From contig RSEH01000063.1 of assembly GCA_006503475.1 (NCBI GenBank), positions 1 to 64,000 on the forward strand: 64,000 bases of DNA, written 5' to 3'. This document shows, piece after piece, positions 29,332-39,299 of this stretch; the first letter of the stretch is position 1, and every line of letters begins with the position of its first letter. The DNA comes from Stentor roeselii. Taxonomy: Eukaryota > Ciliophora > Heterotrichea > Heterotrichida > Stentoridae. The notes under the pieces are model-generated. The model ran no database searches, had not been told where the DNA came from, and was given only the letters and a program-made list of their open reading frames with translations. The position numbers and the translations under genes were made by a program.

Positions 29332-29355
29332 TTATTGTACTCCCATATTAATATC
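29332..29355. promoter_or_regulatory. 24-bp divergent promoter region
   Basis: Entire space between opposite-facing start codons at 29331 (minus) and 29356 (plus). It is AT-rich with CATATTAATATC. Core promoter elements for at least one gene must lie within the other's coding region. Confidence 0.55.
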
Positions 29356-30528
29356 ATGGGTAGAAGGGCAAAGCGGCGAATATTCCAAAATCAGAAAAGA
29401 ATCAATACTGAGATTGAGGAGACAAAAGAAATGAAGTTCTTCTTGGCATGTCTTGAAACTAGTCAAGAAGACCCGGGATTAAAAATAATGAAACAAGCCA
29501 AAGACTGCATAAACGAGATCTACTCAGAGCATATAAACGACTTAGAAGTGCGTAAAAAGAAAAGACTAGAAAGCAAGAACCCAACAGAGTACTTCCAACC
29601 CTACAACCTAGTAGTAAACACGGCCTATCAAAGCAAGATAAAAAGTTTTATCCAAGAAATGATCACCTCAGAGCACATCCAATCATTCAAAAGCGCCTTT
29701 TTAGACTCAACCGACATCTTCGTCGACCACCTTCGTTCACACGTCAAAGAATTCATCGGCAAAAAAGCCCTTCTGCAAGCAATAATTCTCTACGAGTCCT
29801 TCCACACGCTTCAAAACTCAATCACACAAATCGGAGCGATCACAGAAGACCTGATCCCACGAAAAGACTTCGAATTAATGCTTAAAGAAAAGTTCAAAAC
29901 ACGAGTAATGAATAACTACGCAGAACTCATCGAAAACGTGTTAAAAAAAGAACAAAGCGATTACATCGAAGACCTTCTAAGAATGGAAAAATCTCTTCAA
30001 AATCATGACTGTCAAGAATTATTTTTAGAATATTCTCCTGGCTCTCAAGACCTTGACTCAGAAGACGACTTTAACAGTGACGCTCTTCATAACCTTCCAA
30101 TAGACGAACTTGTAAAAATCATCAACGAAAGCCCAAAACGTAGAACAGAAAAAATGAAAAAAATTGAAGAATTCAAAGAAACAATTGAAAAGTCTTCAGT
30201 TGAAAAAAGACAGGATTTCGAATTTTCCTGGACTGGAGAAATGGCTGGAATGGATCCTTGTGAAGAGATGATCTGCAAAAATGAGGATTTTCTAGATAAC
30301 CAAAGAGCTGTGAATAGAGAAAGTAAACAAGTGAAAGAGAAGAAGACTAAAAGTCGCTTGAACACTGCTGAGAACTCTTTTTCTCCTTTTCGAGAAGAAG
30401 TGGATAAGGAAGTGGAGAGCTTTAGACAGAGACTTGAACTGGAAAAACCTTTTCCTGTAAAGAGCCGTCCTTTGATTTCTGATGAGTTCTTAGCAAATCT
30501 GCGTAAAAAGCTAGGACTTAGTGGCTAG
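29356..30528 (+). CDS. Helical protein, unknown function
   Basis: 390 residues from the first ATG in frame. The N-terminus is very basic (MGRRAKRRIFQ). The region from 60 to 240 is predicted helical and looks folded; the C-terminal 150 residues are charged and partly disordered. No recognisable domain. The C-terminal segment SDEFLANLRKKLGLSG looks like a terminal helix. It is translated divergently from the pseudouridine synthase gene. Confidence 0.85.
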   Translation: MGRRAKRRIFQNQKRINTEIEETKEMKFFLACLETSQEDPGLKIMKQAKDCINEIYSEHINDLEVRKKKRLESKNPTEYFQPYNLVVNTAYQSKIKSFIQEMITSEHIQSFKSAFLDSTDIFVDHLRSHVKEFIGKKALLQAIILYESFHTLQNSITQIGAITEDLIPRKDFELMLKEKFKTRVMNNYAELIENVLKKEQSDYIEDLLRMEKSLQNHDCQELFLEYSPGSQDLDSEDDFNSDALHNLPIDELVKIINESPKRRTEKMKKIEEFKETIEKSSVEKRQDFEFSWTGEMAGMDPCEEMICKNEDFLDNQRAVNRESKQVKEKKTKSRLNTAENSFSPFREEVDKEVESFRQRLELEKPFPVKSRPLISDEFLANLRKKLGLSG

Positions 30529-30555
30529 TTAATTAAAGTCTTCTTAAATACCCTC

Positions 30556-31914
30556 TTAGTACTTTTTCTTACTTTTTCCTTCAATGTTCATCAGTCGACA
30601 AGCGTTGGAGCTGACAATTCCTTCCTTTTTCTTCATCCCTCTTTGAGGAGAAGCAGAAGAATTAATCCGAGTCTTAGGCGACTCATGTCGCATTGAAGCA
30701 GTTCTGCTGTGTCTTCCAATTTCAGTGCTATTCCCTCGATGATGAAACTGGCTTCCTTTTCCTTGGCTTTGTCGGTAAAGGTTTTCTTGTGTGAGTCGAA
30801 ATAAAGGAGGAGGATGTGCTTGTTCTGGAAGATTGATGCTGAAACTTCTGGTCTTTTTCGGTTTTTTCGTTGGAGGACTTGAATCTGAGATGGTCTGTCC
30901 TCCTTCTTTCAGGTGTTTTTTAAGTAAAAGGTAATAAGCTGTTGTTTTACTATTGTGCTTGTTGGCTTCTAGACATTGTCTCACGTATTCTCCGTCAATG
31001 TTCAACTCTTCCAGTTGTTCAAGGATCTGCCCGTCAACAGGGATCTGACTGTACCCAACAAGGATGCCAGGGCAAAGTTCTTCTTTAATTTGACGGTACC
31101 AGCTGTGGCTTCTGATCCCTTCAATGTCCAGTCGACGTACAGGGTCCTTATTAAGAATTCCTGAAAGTAAGTCTTTCAGTCCCGAAGATACAAATTTAGG
31201 GATTTTATATTCCCCTGCCATGATCTTTTTGTAAAGTTCGCCAGTGTTTTGGTCTTCAAACGGCAGGTACCCGCAGACCATGGCAAATAAAATAACACCT
31301 GAACTCCAGATGTCGACTTTTAAACCGTCGTACTTTTTACCTGCGATCATCTCAGGAGCTGCGTAACAAGGACTTCCACAGGCTGTTTGAAGTAACTCAT
31401 CTGGTTTATAAGTATTGCTTAAACCAAAATCAACGATTTTTATTCTTTTGTTGTGATCGAGTAACAGATTTTCTGGTTTCAGGTCACGATGAACGACTCC
31501 AAGTTTATGGATGTAATCAATACCTGCAAGAATTTGTTGGAAAAAAAGACAAGCTTCTGTTTCTTTCAACTTTGAAGACTTGACGATGTAGTCGAAGAGT
31601 TCCCCTGAACTTGAATATTCCATTATAAGGTAAAGTCTTGTTGGAGTCTCGAGAATCTAAGTGAAAATTACTTCGTAAAGCTGGATTATGCTCGGATGGC
31701 GGATTAGCTTTAAGATGTGGATTTCTCTTGCTACTCGCTCAACGTCTGCTACGTCGATTATCCGCTTTTTTTCAAGGATTTTTACTGCTACTTTCTCGTG
31801 GGTCAACCTGTGCTCACCCAGCTTCACCTTACCGAAGGTTCCTTCTCCGATTGACTTTTGAAGGATGTAGTCACCGATTGTTCTTGACTTATTTCTAGAA
31901 ATACTTTCAGTCAT
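30556..31914 (-). CDS. AMPK/SNF1-like serine/threonine kinase, one intron
   Basis: 447 residues from two exons (31914-31672, 31656-30556). Kinase domain: GEGTFGKVKLG glycine loop, VAVKIL lysine, VVHRDLKPENLLLD catalytic loop, VDFGLSN, and an activation loop LLQTACGSPCYAAPEMI with the LKB1-type Thr, the signature of the AMPK/SNF1 family. After the kinase, a region with LEELNIDGEYVRQCLEANKHN looks like the UBA-type domain of SNF1-related kinases. The C-terminus is basic and Ser-rich. Without splicing the frame breaks just after LYEV; removing the 15-mer gives LYEILETPTRLYLIMEY. Likely role: energy or stress signalling by Ser/Thr phosphorylation. The start context is TTATAAATG. Confidence 0.95.
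31657..31671 (-). other. 15-nt intron (SNF1-like kinase gene)
   Basis: Coding-strand GTAATTTTCACTTAG. Removal joins the two kinase exons in frame within a conserved region; retention gives TAG. Confidence 0.97.
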
Positions 31915-32089
31915 TTATAACGAATTCAAAAATTCTGGGTTTTCGGTAAAAATTTTTTTTTGAATCTTGAAGGATTTGAAAGGGTTTTTAATGATTTTAG
32001 TCTGAGAGAAATTTTAAGTGAGTTGAAAAAGTTTTGTGTTGAATCTAAATAATTGAATGGATTTTAATGGTTTTGATTTTTTTGGTTAA

Positions 32090-32896
32090 TTAACTGAGGA
32101 TTACGCTTTCTTTTGAGAGACCTTCCATTAGTTGAGATACGAATTTCAAGGCGATTGATGCTGACATTTTCTTGGCAATGCTTCCTGCGATGGACTGTCC
32201 GTAGTTTCCGTCAACGATGTGGACTACTCTACATGAGTTGCCGTTTTCGTCGTTTGGAATGTCTTCGATGTAGTACCCTGACATCTTGATTTTGGCTCTT
32301 ACTACTTTTTCGTTCTCAGGGACGATGTTTGAATGAATTGAGGTGCTTATATCTACCCATGCTCCTTCAAGTTTTACCTGCTGGCTTACAAGGAGTACAT
32401 CACGAGGAGCCATCGTGAGGAATCTTTTATAGAGGATATAGTATATTGCAATGTCTTCAGAGATATCACAGATTTTTTTCAACTCTGATACATGTGCATC
32501 CCATTCTTTTCTTTTTTCAGTCATTTTGAGAAATTTTGCTATCTTTTCAGCTGATGTTTGACACTTCCAGATAGTCATCAGGCTATGTCCTCCTGAAGAA
32601 TCTCTTAAATAAACTTCGGTAAACTTTGATGATGATGCTTTACTATAGCCGATTGATTCAGGATTCTCACAGACTTCTTGAATAAAGCTCTTAAATGTTG
32701 ATGAAATTAAGTCGATCAGCTCAGACTTAGAAACACTCCCAACTGATACCTCATTATCACTTTCTATCATTTCAGAAGAGTGAGCCATAGATGAATGAAA
32801 CTTGAGGCAAGTTTCAGTAGGAAGTGGTGGAAGTTCACTATTTTCCAGAGGACCATCACGACTAAAGCAATTTGGACACGAGAGTAGAATCCCCAT
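32090..32896 (-). CDS. START-domain lipid-transfer protein with putative N-myristoylation
   Basis: 268 residues. It begins MGILLSC, with Gly2 and a Cys, a plausible myristoylation/palmitoylation site. Residues about 60-265 fit a StAR-related START domain (LMTIWKCQTSAEKIAKFL, KRKEWDAHVSELKKI, YYILYKRFLTMAPRDVLLV, CRVVHIVDGNYGQSIAG, ending with the long C-terminal helix SIALKFVSQLMEGL). The family binds a single lipid or sterol in a hydrophobic groove. Ligand and membrane cannot be told from sequence. There is no catalytic residue set to look for. Confidence 0.88.
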   Translation of the reverse strand: MGILLSCPNCFSRDGPLENSELPPLPTETCLKFHSSMAHSSEMIESDNEVSVGSVSKSELIDLISSTFKSFIQEVCENPESIGYSKASSSKFTEVYLRDSSGGHSLMTIWKCQTSAEKIAKFLKMTEKRKEWDAHVSELKKICDISEDIAIYYILYKRFLTMAPRDVLLVSQQVKLEGAWVDISTSIHSNIVPENEKVVRAKIKMSGYYIEDIPNDENGNSCRVVHIVDGNYGQSIAGSIAKKMSASIALKFVSQLMEGLSKESVILS

Positions 32897-32995
32897 GTTA
32901 AGATTGCAATAAAAATAACCTCAAATATAAATTCCACTTCTTTCATGCCATCCTGCACTCTGTCCTTCCTCTAATCATGAAAGTTTCCTTCATAA

Positions 32996-33304
32996 ATGCA
33001 AAAAACATATTCAAAAGTTCCAAATCGTCTAAACGAAAGCCTAGACTTCTCAGCCTCACGTACAAGAAGCATAATCCACCGTCCCCACATTCCAAAGCTC
33101 AGAAGCGGTAGCAACCCGACCTTAAACACATCAACCGCTTCAAACACGACCGAAAACTCATTTTTAAAGATCCAAGACTCCTTCAGCATCTCAGGAAAGC
33201 CTCCAAGAGTCCCAATGTTGAAGACCTCTCAAGTCCGTCAAAAGGAAAAAAGTGAAAATCTATCTGAAATCGACGACAAGTACTTCTACAGCGAATTTAA
33301 GTAA
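32996..33304 (+). CDS. Small Ser/Arg-rich protein, unknown
   Basis: 102 residues, basic and probably disordered, ending with an acidic SEIDDKYFYSEF segment. The start has the favoured context (TTCATAAATG). No domain. It converges on the MORN gene with 233 bp between stops. Moderately supported because of the start context and composition. Confidence 0.6.
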   Translation: MQKTYSKVPNRLNESLDFSASRTRSIIHRPHIPKLRSGSNPTLNTSTASNTTENSFLKIQDSFSISGKPPRVPMLKTSQVRQKEKSENLSEIDDKYFYSEFK

Positions 33305-33537
33305 ACCTTAAACAGAAAACACGAAATAATCAAATCCCGGCATATTTCAAGTGCATCGAATCCTTTTTGGTTTCTGGATTCCCTTGCTTTAGACGACTTT
33401 TGTTATCGTAAAGTGAAGGACTCGAACCGTAACTCGAATTTTTCGATTGAAGAGCTGAACTCTGGCCTTCCGGATAAGACTGAGTTTTCGAATTGGTTGT
33501 GTTACATGGCAGAGAAAGACTATTGAATTCTAACAAG

Positions 33538-34869
33538 TTAAATAATATTTGATTTTTGAATCCTTCCATTTTCCCAGCTGTCCATCGTGATTTTACCGTC
33601 TTTTGAGATGGTGTAGCCGATACCGTGTTTTTTACCGTTGTACCATTTGCCTTGGTACTTTTTACCGTCTTTGGCGGTGAACATCCCGAATCCGTGCATC
33701 ACGCCGTTGCTCCATTCGCCTGAATAATCTCTTCCGTCACTCCAGATGTATCGGCCTACACCGTCGATGTTGTTGTCTTTCCAACTGCCGATGTAACGAG
33801 TTCCGTCTTCCCAGATATACTCGCCGATACCGTCTTTCATGCTGTCCTTGTATCCACCGACATAAGTCGACCCATCAACCCAGATATTCCATCCAGACCC
33901 ATGCTGGAGGTCTTTTTCCCATTCACCTTTATACAAATCTCCATTTTCCCACCTGTTAATTCCTTTCCCAACTCTTTTCCCATTAATCATCTCCCCCTTA
34001 TACCTTGCGCCTCCTTCAAGTTCAACCTCATGAAAAATTTCTTCAAAATTCGAATTAAAACAATCCTCAAGCATAACCCTTGTATCTTTTAACGACTCCA
34101 CAAGTGAATTAATCCTTTTTTCAATATTTTTCGCTGCTTTTTCATGATTAACACTGAATCTAAAACTTTGTGAAACAATTTTCTCACATTTTTCATTATT
34201 TTTCAGAAAAGATTCTTGTTTGTACCAAAGCCAAACTACTTAAAAAATACGATAACCATCTTTCAAAGAATTTTTCACTTCTTCAAATGTTTTTTGTACA
34301 AGTGGAGTATTAAACCCAGCGAAAAGTGATTTCCATTCTCCGCTATAAGAATCTCCATCAGTATGGGTAAACTTTCCAAATCCAAGAGGAAAGCCGAAGC
34401 TCCAAGAGCCTTGATATTGAGCTCCATCAGGCCAAGTCATTGACCCTGTTCCATGACGAAAGCCGCCGAGCCACTCACCTTTATAAACCGCGCCTGAAGG
34501 ATATGAAAACTTCTCTAATCTCGTTTTTTTACTTGCACCTTTCACTGACCTGAGACTGTATTTCACGTCTTCTTGAGGGAAATAGTTGTGATTGTGCTTC
34601 ACCAGGCGCTTTATCATTGAATATTGTTTGAAGCAGGTAAAACAACGCCAGAATGATTGAATCTTTATCACTTTTTCGATGTCTTTTTCACTTGCTGAAA
34701 TGTGTGGGTTTCTTAGAATCTTCTTGTGGGGTGCGTCGAACGTGTGGCTGCCTCGAAGGTTGTCAAATGCGCGAAGGATTATCTAGGTATTTAGTACTGA
34801 TGGCTTTAGGTCTACTTCTTTTCCACCGTCACAGTCTTGAAGACATTTAGTGCAGTTTGCGTTTCCCAT
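33538..34869 (-). CDS. MORN-repeat protein with IQ motif, two introns
   Basis: 433 residues from three exons (34869-34798, 34782-34251, 34235-33538). The N-terminus MGNANCTKC suggests myristoylation and palmitoylation. An IQ-like motif follows (VIKIQSFWRCFTCFKQY). MORN repeats come in two groups: about three in exon 2 (YPSGAVYKGEW, WPDGAQYQGSW, HTDGDSYSGEW) and about seven in exon 3 (e.g. WENGDLYKGEW, WEDGTRYIGSW, WSDGRDYSGEW). A helical linker joins them. MORN proteins bind phosphoinositide-rich membranes and organise cortical or ciliary structures in protists. It is broken into two or three frames unless both 15-nt introns are removed. Confidence 0.93.
34236..34250 (-). other. 15-nt intron 2 (MORN gene)
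   Basis: Coding-strand GTATTTTTTAAGTAG. Removal joins the two MORN blocks in frame; retention gives TAA. Confidence 0.95.
34783..34797 (-). other. 15-nt intron 1 (MORN gene)
   Basis: Coding-strand GTACTAAATACCTAG. Removal joins the MGNANC exon to the IQ exon; retention gives TAG. Confidence 0.9.
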
Positions 34870-34959
34870 TTATTAGAAGGGATTAGGATCAAGTTGAAGT
34901 TTTAGATATGATTGAATGAAGAAGGTTTTGATGAGTTGTTTGATGCGGAATTTTTTAAT

Positions 34960-35075
34960 ATAAGATTTTTTTTTGATTTTTTTAGGGTTTTTGAGGATTT
35001 TTTAGGGTTTTTTAAGGTTTTTCAGGATTTTTTAGGGTTTTTGAGGATTTCGTGGAATTTTTGGGGTTTTAGTTT
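34960..35075. repeat. Imperfect T-rich/AGGG tract
   Basis: Repeated blocks such as TTTTTTAGGG, TTTTTGAGGATT and TTTTTCAGGATT in an almost C-free stretch upstream of the MORN gene. On that gene's coding strand it is an A/C-rich 5' flank. It is not a clean telomere array. Confidence 0.6.
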
Positions 35076-35135
35076 TAAGTTATTCGAGTAGAGATTTTAT
35101 TTAAAGTACTTCGAATCTAAATAGTCTACTTAAGA

Positions 35136-35330
35136 TTAAAGTTCTAGTTTCGGCTGCTGGGTAAGAAGAAGGTTGAACCTTTTCTTGCATAAGATTCTTT
35201 CCTCTGAAAATTGATCATCAGGAGAAAACTTCGACGGGTGAGCTGAAAGAGTGCAAGTTCCATCTGGCGCAGATTCAGACAAAGTGTAAACTCGGTTTCC
35301 TTCCTTGCCAAGATAATACCTGAGCAGCAT
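35136..35330 (-). CDS. NOP10: NOP10, H/ACA small nucleolar RNP subunit
   Basis: 64 residues, the same length as human NOP10. It has YYLGKEGNRVYTL near the N-terminus, SAHPSKFSPDDQFS in the middle and CKKRFNLLLTQQPKLEL at the C-terminus, which fit the family almost residue for residue. NOP10 bridges dyskerin and the H/ACA guide RNA, and so serves rRNA pseudouridylation and telomerase RNP assembly in the nucleolus. The start is the first ATG of the frame; upstream codons in frame lack ATG. A gene this short is easily missed. Confidence 0.96.
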   Translation of the reverse strand: MLLRYYLGKEGNRVYTLSESAPDGTCTLSAHPSKFSPDDQFSEERILCKKRFNLLLTQQPKLEL

Positions 35331-35971
35331 ATAATTATTAATAAATGTCAAAACAAATCATCAAAAGCAATTCTAAATTTCAAAGAATTTTTTTTCAATG
35401 ATTCTTTTTTGGATTTAGAATGTTAAGTAGCTCTTGAAAAAGATGAGTTTTAAGACTAATGATTTTGAATTTTAACAATGATCAAGTGACTTTATTCAAA
35501 TTTCAAATCTATTAAAAGATATTTTTTCAAATTTTAATTCAAAATTTATTCAAATTTTCATAAAATCTCTATATTCAGTTCTCTTGTTGCGAAGTTGGAG
35601 AGATTAAGTTTTCCATCATTTTCAATTCAACAAATTTTGAAATTTTTCTATCATCATAAAACTCTTGATAGTTCACAGCTATTCTCTGACTTCTAATCAA
35701 ATCAAAACCTTAAAACCAAACCAAAAAAAAAAAAACCATCAAAAATCCAAGTTTTCCCTCAAAATATTTTAAAATTATCCAACACCCCAAAACCTCCAAA
35801 CCAAAAAAATCCAATTCCAACTTTTTCAAAATCCTCCAAAATTCATCCAGAATTAACCGAAATTAATCCTTTCTTCACTCAATCCTCCTACTATCCATTC
35901 CAATCACTGGCAATAAACCTCTCTTAAATCCATTAAACAACAAATTTGAGGAATAATATTAAACTTTTACA
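35331..35971. other. Intergenic divergent region, no gene (641 bp)
   Basis: AT-rich spacer between the NOP10 start and the CDPK start. The last 270 bp before the CDPK are strikingly A/C-rich and G-poor, with an A-run near 35728. No RNA gene noticed. Confidence 0.65.
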
Positions 35972-37471
35972 ATGGGCTGCTGCAAAACAATAGCAAAAGA
36001 AGGAAACGAGGTGAAGTCTGAAGATTCCGAAGGCAACAAGGACTCAAAAACATCAGAGCCCTTCAAACGTCGAGACTGTCGTCGTAAGACCGAAATTCGA
36101 ATTCTGACCCGTCGAACCGTGAAGTGCATAGTCGGCCACGTGATGGACCATTATGACATCAAAGAAATCCTCGGAGAAGGCGCTTACGGATGTGTTCGAA
36201 AAGTCGTTCACAGGGCCACAGGCGTGGACCGCGCAATGAAAACAATAATGAAGACCTTTGTGAAACATTCAGAGGTCAAAAACATGTTACTTGAAGTCGA
36301 CATTTTACGAAAACTTGACCATCCAAACATAATAAAAATCTCAGAAGTCATTCAAGATTCTCGTTGTTATCACATCGTTTCAGAACTTTTCTACGGAGGA
36401 GAACTTTTCGATAAAATCGTTGAAAAAGGAAATTTTCAAGAAAGTGAAGCAGCGAGGTACATGTATCAGATATTTTCAGCGATAAGTCATTGCCATGCGA
36501 ATAAAGTTCTTCATCGTGACTTGAAACCTGAGAATTTGTTACTTGCGGAAAAATCAGATGACTCACCTTTGAAAGTCATTGATTTTGGAATTTCGAGACT
36601 TGTTGGGTACCCGATTACTCCAGGAAGAGCGAATTCTCAACCGCATTATACTGCACCTGAATGCTTTTCTGGAGTTTTTTCTGAGAAGAGTGATGTTTGG
36701 AGCTGTGGAGTCATCATGTATGTCATGCTTTGTGGATTTTTTCCGTTTATTGGGCAGAAAGAGCCTCAGACTATTTATCAGATTATTCATAAGGATATTG
36801 AATTCAGGGAAAAAGAATGGGCGATGGTATCGAAAGAAGCTAAGGATTTAATCGCCTGGCTTCTTCAAAAGGACCCTGAAAAAAGACCTGAAGCTCAGGA
36901 GGTCTTAATGCATCCTTGGGTCCAGGGGTTCAAACAGGGAATGACTAATAAACTTTCTCTTGATTCGGTTAAAAATCTTATTTCTTTTAGATCTCAAGAT
37001 AAAATTCAACATGCTACTTTTGAGTTTATTGTCTCACATCTTTCTAGTCAAAAGGAACTTAAGGAATTGCTGAATGCTTTTATGATACTTGATAAGAATG
37101 GGGATGGAAAACTCAGTCGTGAAGAAATTACTCAGGGTATTGAAAAAATTAAATGCACGAGTTTTTTTGATATTGAGAAGATAATAGAAGAGTGCGACGC
37201 AGATGGAAGTGACTTCATAGACTACTCAGAATTCCTGACAGCAGCAATGGACTGGAGGTCAAACCTATGCAAGAAAAAACTTGAAACCGCTTTTAAAACA
37301 TTCGACTTAAACGGCGACGGAAAAATCGACCTAAGCGAATTAAAAGAAATAATCGGTGGTAAACTAACAGAACAAGAATACAAAGAAATCTTAAAACAAG
37401 CAGACTTAAACGGTGACGGAGTAGTAGACTACAAAGAATTTGAAGAGATCTGCATGAAATTTATAACTTGA
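35972..37471 (+). CDS. Calcium-dependent protein kinase (CDPK)
   Basis: 499 residues. MGCCK at the N-terminus offers Gly2 and two Cys for myristoylation and palmitoylation. Kinase domain from about residue 61: GEGAYGCVRK, catalytic lysine in RAMKTI, VLHRDLKPENLLL, VIDFGIS, and an APE equivalent in TAPECF. An autoinhibitory junction follows, then four EF-hands (DKNGDGKLSREE, DADGSDFIDYSE, DLNGDGKIDLSE, DLNGDGVVDYKE), all with intact loop acids. It would phosphorylate targets on Ca2+ rise, likely at membranes. It ends with TGA. The A/C-rich 5' flank is long. Confidence 0.96.
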   Translation: MGCCKTIAKEGNEVKSEDSEGNKDSKTSEPFKRRDCRRKTEIRILTRRTVKCIVGHVMDHYDIKEILGEGAYGCVRKVVHRATGVDRAMKTIMKTFVKHSEVKNMLLEVDILRKLDHPNIIKISEVIQDSRCYHIVSELFYGGELFDKIVEKGNFQESEAARYMYQIFSAISHCHANKVLHRDLKPENLLLAEKSDDSPLKVIDFGISRLVGYPITPGRANSQPHYTAPECFSGVFSEKSDVWSCGVIMYVMLCGFFPFIGQKEPQTIYQIIHKDIEFREKEWAMVSKEAKDLIAWLLQKDPEKRPEAQEVLMHPWVQGFKQGMTNKLSLDSVKNLISFRSQDKIQHATFEFIVSHLSSQKELKELLNAFMILDKNGDGKLSREEITQGIEKIKCTSFFDIEKIIEECDADGSDFIDYSEFLTAAMDWRSNLCKKKLETAFKTFDLNGDGKIDLSELKEIIGGKLTEQEYKEILKQADLNGDGVVDYKEFEEICMKFIT

Positions 37472-37493
37472 CTGTAAATACTGAAGAAAAATC

Positions 37494-39278
37494 TTAATTA
37501 CCAATAAGATCATTAAACTCTTTGACCATCTGATAATAAGACCTTTCAATTTCTTCAAGACTTTTATACTTTTTTTCAAGTTCTTTCAAATTTTCCGCTA
37601 AAGCCCTTTGTTTTTCTTGCGCTTTTTTAGTCTTCCCCACGACCTGTGAAATAGCGCCAGTCACATTCTCAGCAAAAGACTCTTTTTCCGATTTTTTCTT
37701 GCTTTGAGTAAATCCTTGTTTAAAACTATCTAAAGTGCTTATTTCACTTTCAAGTAAATTCCTGACCTCAATCAAAGCATTATAACTTGCATAAAACCTT
37801 CTATTTTCCTCTACCTTCAAATTAATCTGTTCATAAAGCTCCACAAATCGTCTTTGAAACTGAGTCAGTTCAGTTTGTGAAGGTTTACTTTCAAGTTTTC
37901 TCTGCAAAACAGCGACTTCTCGATTCTTCTCAGCCAAGATGCCTCTGGCGCGTTGGTACTTTTTGAGTATCTCGTCATAAGACTTGTCGATTTTCTGAAA
38001 CCATTCTTGAACGTCAGATTCAACTTCTTGTTCAGTCTTTTTGTTAAGGTCTTCGATTTCTTTATTGCATTTTTCTTTGAAGATCTTTTGTGCCTCTTTT
38101 AAAGAGTTTCGCTTGAGGACCAGCTGTTCGAGGGTGATTGCGAGGTTGGCCTGAAGGACTTTTTTTGACTCTTGAGTGTTTTCTTCGAGGTTTTGAATGG
38201 TTTCTTTGATCCGGTCGTTTAAGTCTTTTTCTTTTTCGAAGACTTCTGAAGACTCCTGGACTTCAGACCTGAGGCTTGCGACAGTTGTTTGAAGCTTTTG
38301 AAGAGTTTCAGTGTTTAACTCGATTTCTTTTGATAGAGTGAGGATTTGTCTTTCTTCTCTTTCTTTTTCTAGTCTTTTCTGCATGATTTCAGGGTTTTCT
38401 TCCTTTTTGATGTCAAGGTACTGGTTACGGGCAATGGAAATATCTTCACTTTTCGCGATTTTTGCAACATTTTTCCACATTACAGTCGTCGACTTCCTCA
38501 ACTCAACTTTTTCTGTTTCTTGTTCTAAAAGGTTTTCTTCATCACCTTCTTCATTTTCTTTCTTTTTATCCCCGATTTTTTCTGCGATTTTATCGAAGCT
38601 GACTTCAGCTTTATCAGAAATTTCGATAAAATCTTTGTTTTCAACATTTTTTTTCCTTCCAAATTTGTCGACTGTTTCTACTTCTTTAGTCATATTTACG
38701 TATTTTTGATAAGAAGATCCTGCTGTCGCGTCTCCAAACTCAAGAAGTGCTGCATAAACTCGAATCGGGTCATTTAATTTACGAGTTGAAATCGTTTTGA
38801 ACTTTCTTTTCGGAAGGAATAAATGATTCAGATCTCGAATTGCATTTGGACGACTAGATTCAGAAATTTTATTAAATTGGATCGTTGCTTGTTTTCGAGT
38901 GAATTCCGCGTTTTCTTCTTGGAATTGAAGGACTATCTTTACCAGCCATTGAATGACTGGGAATAGACGGGCGTAGTCAAGACCTTGAATCTGGTGAGGC
39001 TGAACTACGACAGGACAGCCCATGTTTTTCAAGGCTTTTACGATGGTTTCACTTAAAGATCTAAGTATTGCTCACATTTTACGCTTCATGTTCATTTCAT
39101 CTGAAAATTCTATTGAAATCTCTTCGTTTGCTAATGTGATGCACCAGGCCATTCCTCCGAGGATCTTTATGAAGATTACTTTATCGAATGGGGATAGACT
39201 TGCAACTCGAGCTCTAAAATAACCTGCTGCTAAAAGAATGTCTATTATTTGAGTAAGGTTCTGGTCTTGTTCCTGCAT
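37494..39278 (-). CDS. CCDC93: CCDC93 homologue (Commander/CCC complex), two introns
   Basis: 584 residues from three exons (39278-39180, 39164-39076, 39060-37494). The N-terminal calponin-homology-like domain shows LLAAGYFRAR, LSPFDK, GGMAWCIT, then VVQPHQIQGLDYARLFPVIQWLVK, all characteristic of CCDC93. A coiled coil occupies most of residues 250-560. CCDC93 works with CCDC22 and COMMD proteins in endosomal recycling of membrane cargo. The N-terminal part is in separate frames unless two 15-nt introns are removed. The ATG lies 21 bp from that of the divergent DHHC gene. The length is slightly below the human protein. Confidence 0.93.
39061..39075 (-). other. 15-nt intron 2 (CCDC93), GTGAG donor
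   Basis: Coding-strand GTGAGCAATACTTAG. The only intron here with GTG rather than GTA. Removal converts a TGA-broken frame into KRKISLSETIV. Confidence 0.9.
39165..39179 (-). other. 15-nt intron 1 (CCDC93), stop-free if retained
   Basis: Coding-strand GTAATCTTCATAAAG. Phase 0. Removal brings SPFDK next to ILGGMAWC, as in CCDC93 homologues. Retention would insert VIFIK without a stop. Confidence 0.85.
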
Positions 39279-39299
39279 TTTTCACCTTATATTTAAAGT
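39279..39299. promoter_or_regulatory. 21-bp divergent promoter region
   Basis: All the sequence between the CCDC93 and DHHC start codons. It contains CTTATATTTAAAG, a TATA-like core. Confidence 0.55.

Noticed and set aside
33330-33569. 79-codon minus frame overlapping the end of the MORN gene
   Set aside because: It is in another frame; 15-nt introns preserve frame, so it cannot be a spliced extension, and no plausible splice pair was seen.
34960-35075. Telomere-like TTTTTAGGG blocks
   Set aside because: Irregular units, no clean tandem array and genes on both sides; more likely a biased 5' flank than a telomere or internal breakage site.
37460-37475. TGA read as Trp (Blepharisma-like code)
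   Set aside because: Long and conserved frames have no internal TGA and use TGG for conserved Trp; three genes end at TGA, so standard stop use fits better, although those three ends alone could not decide it.
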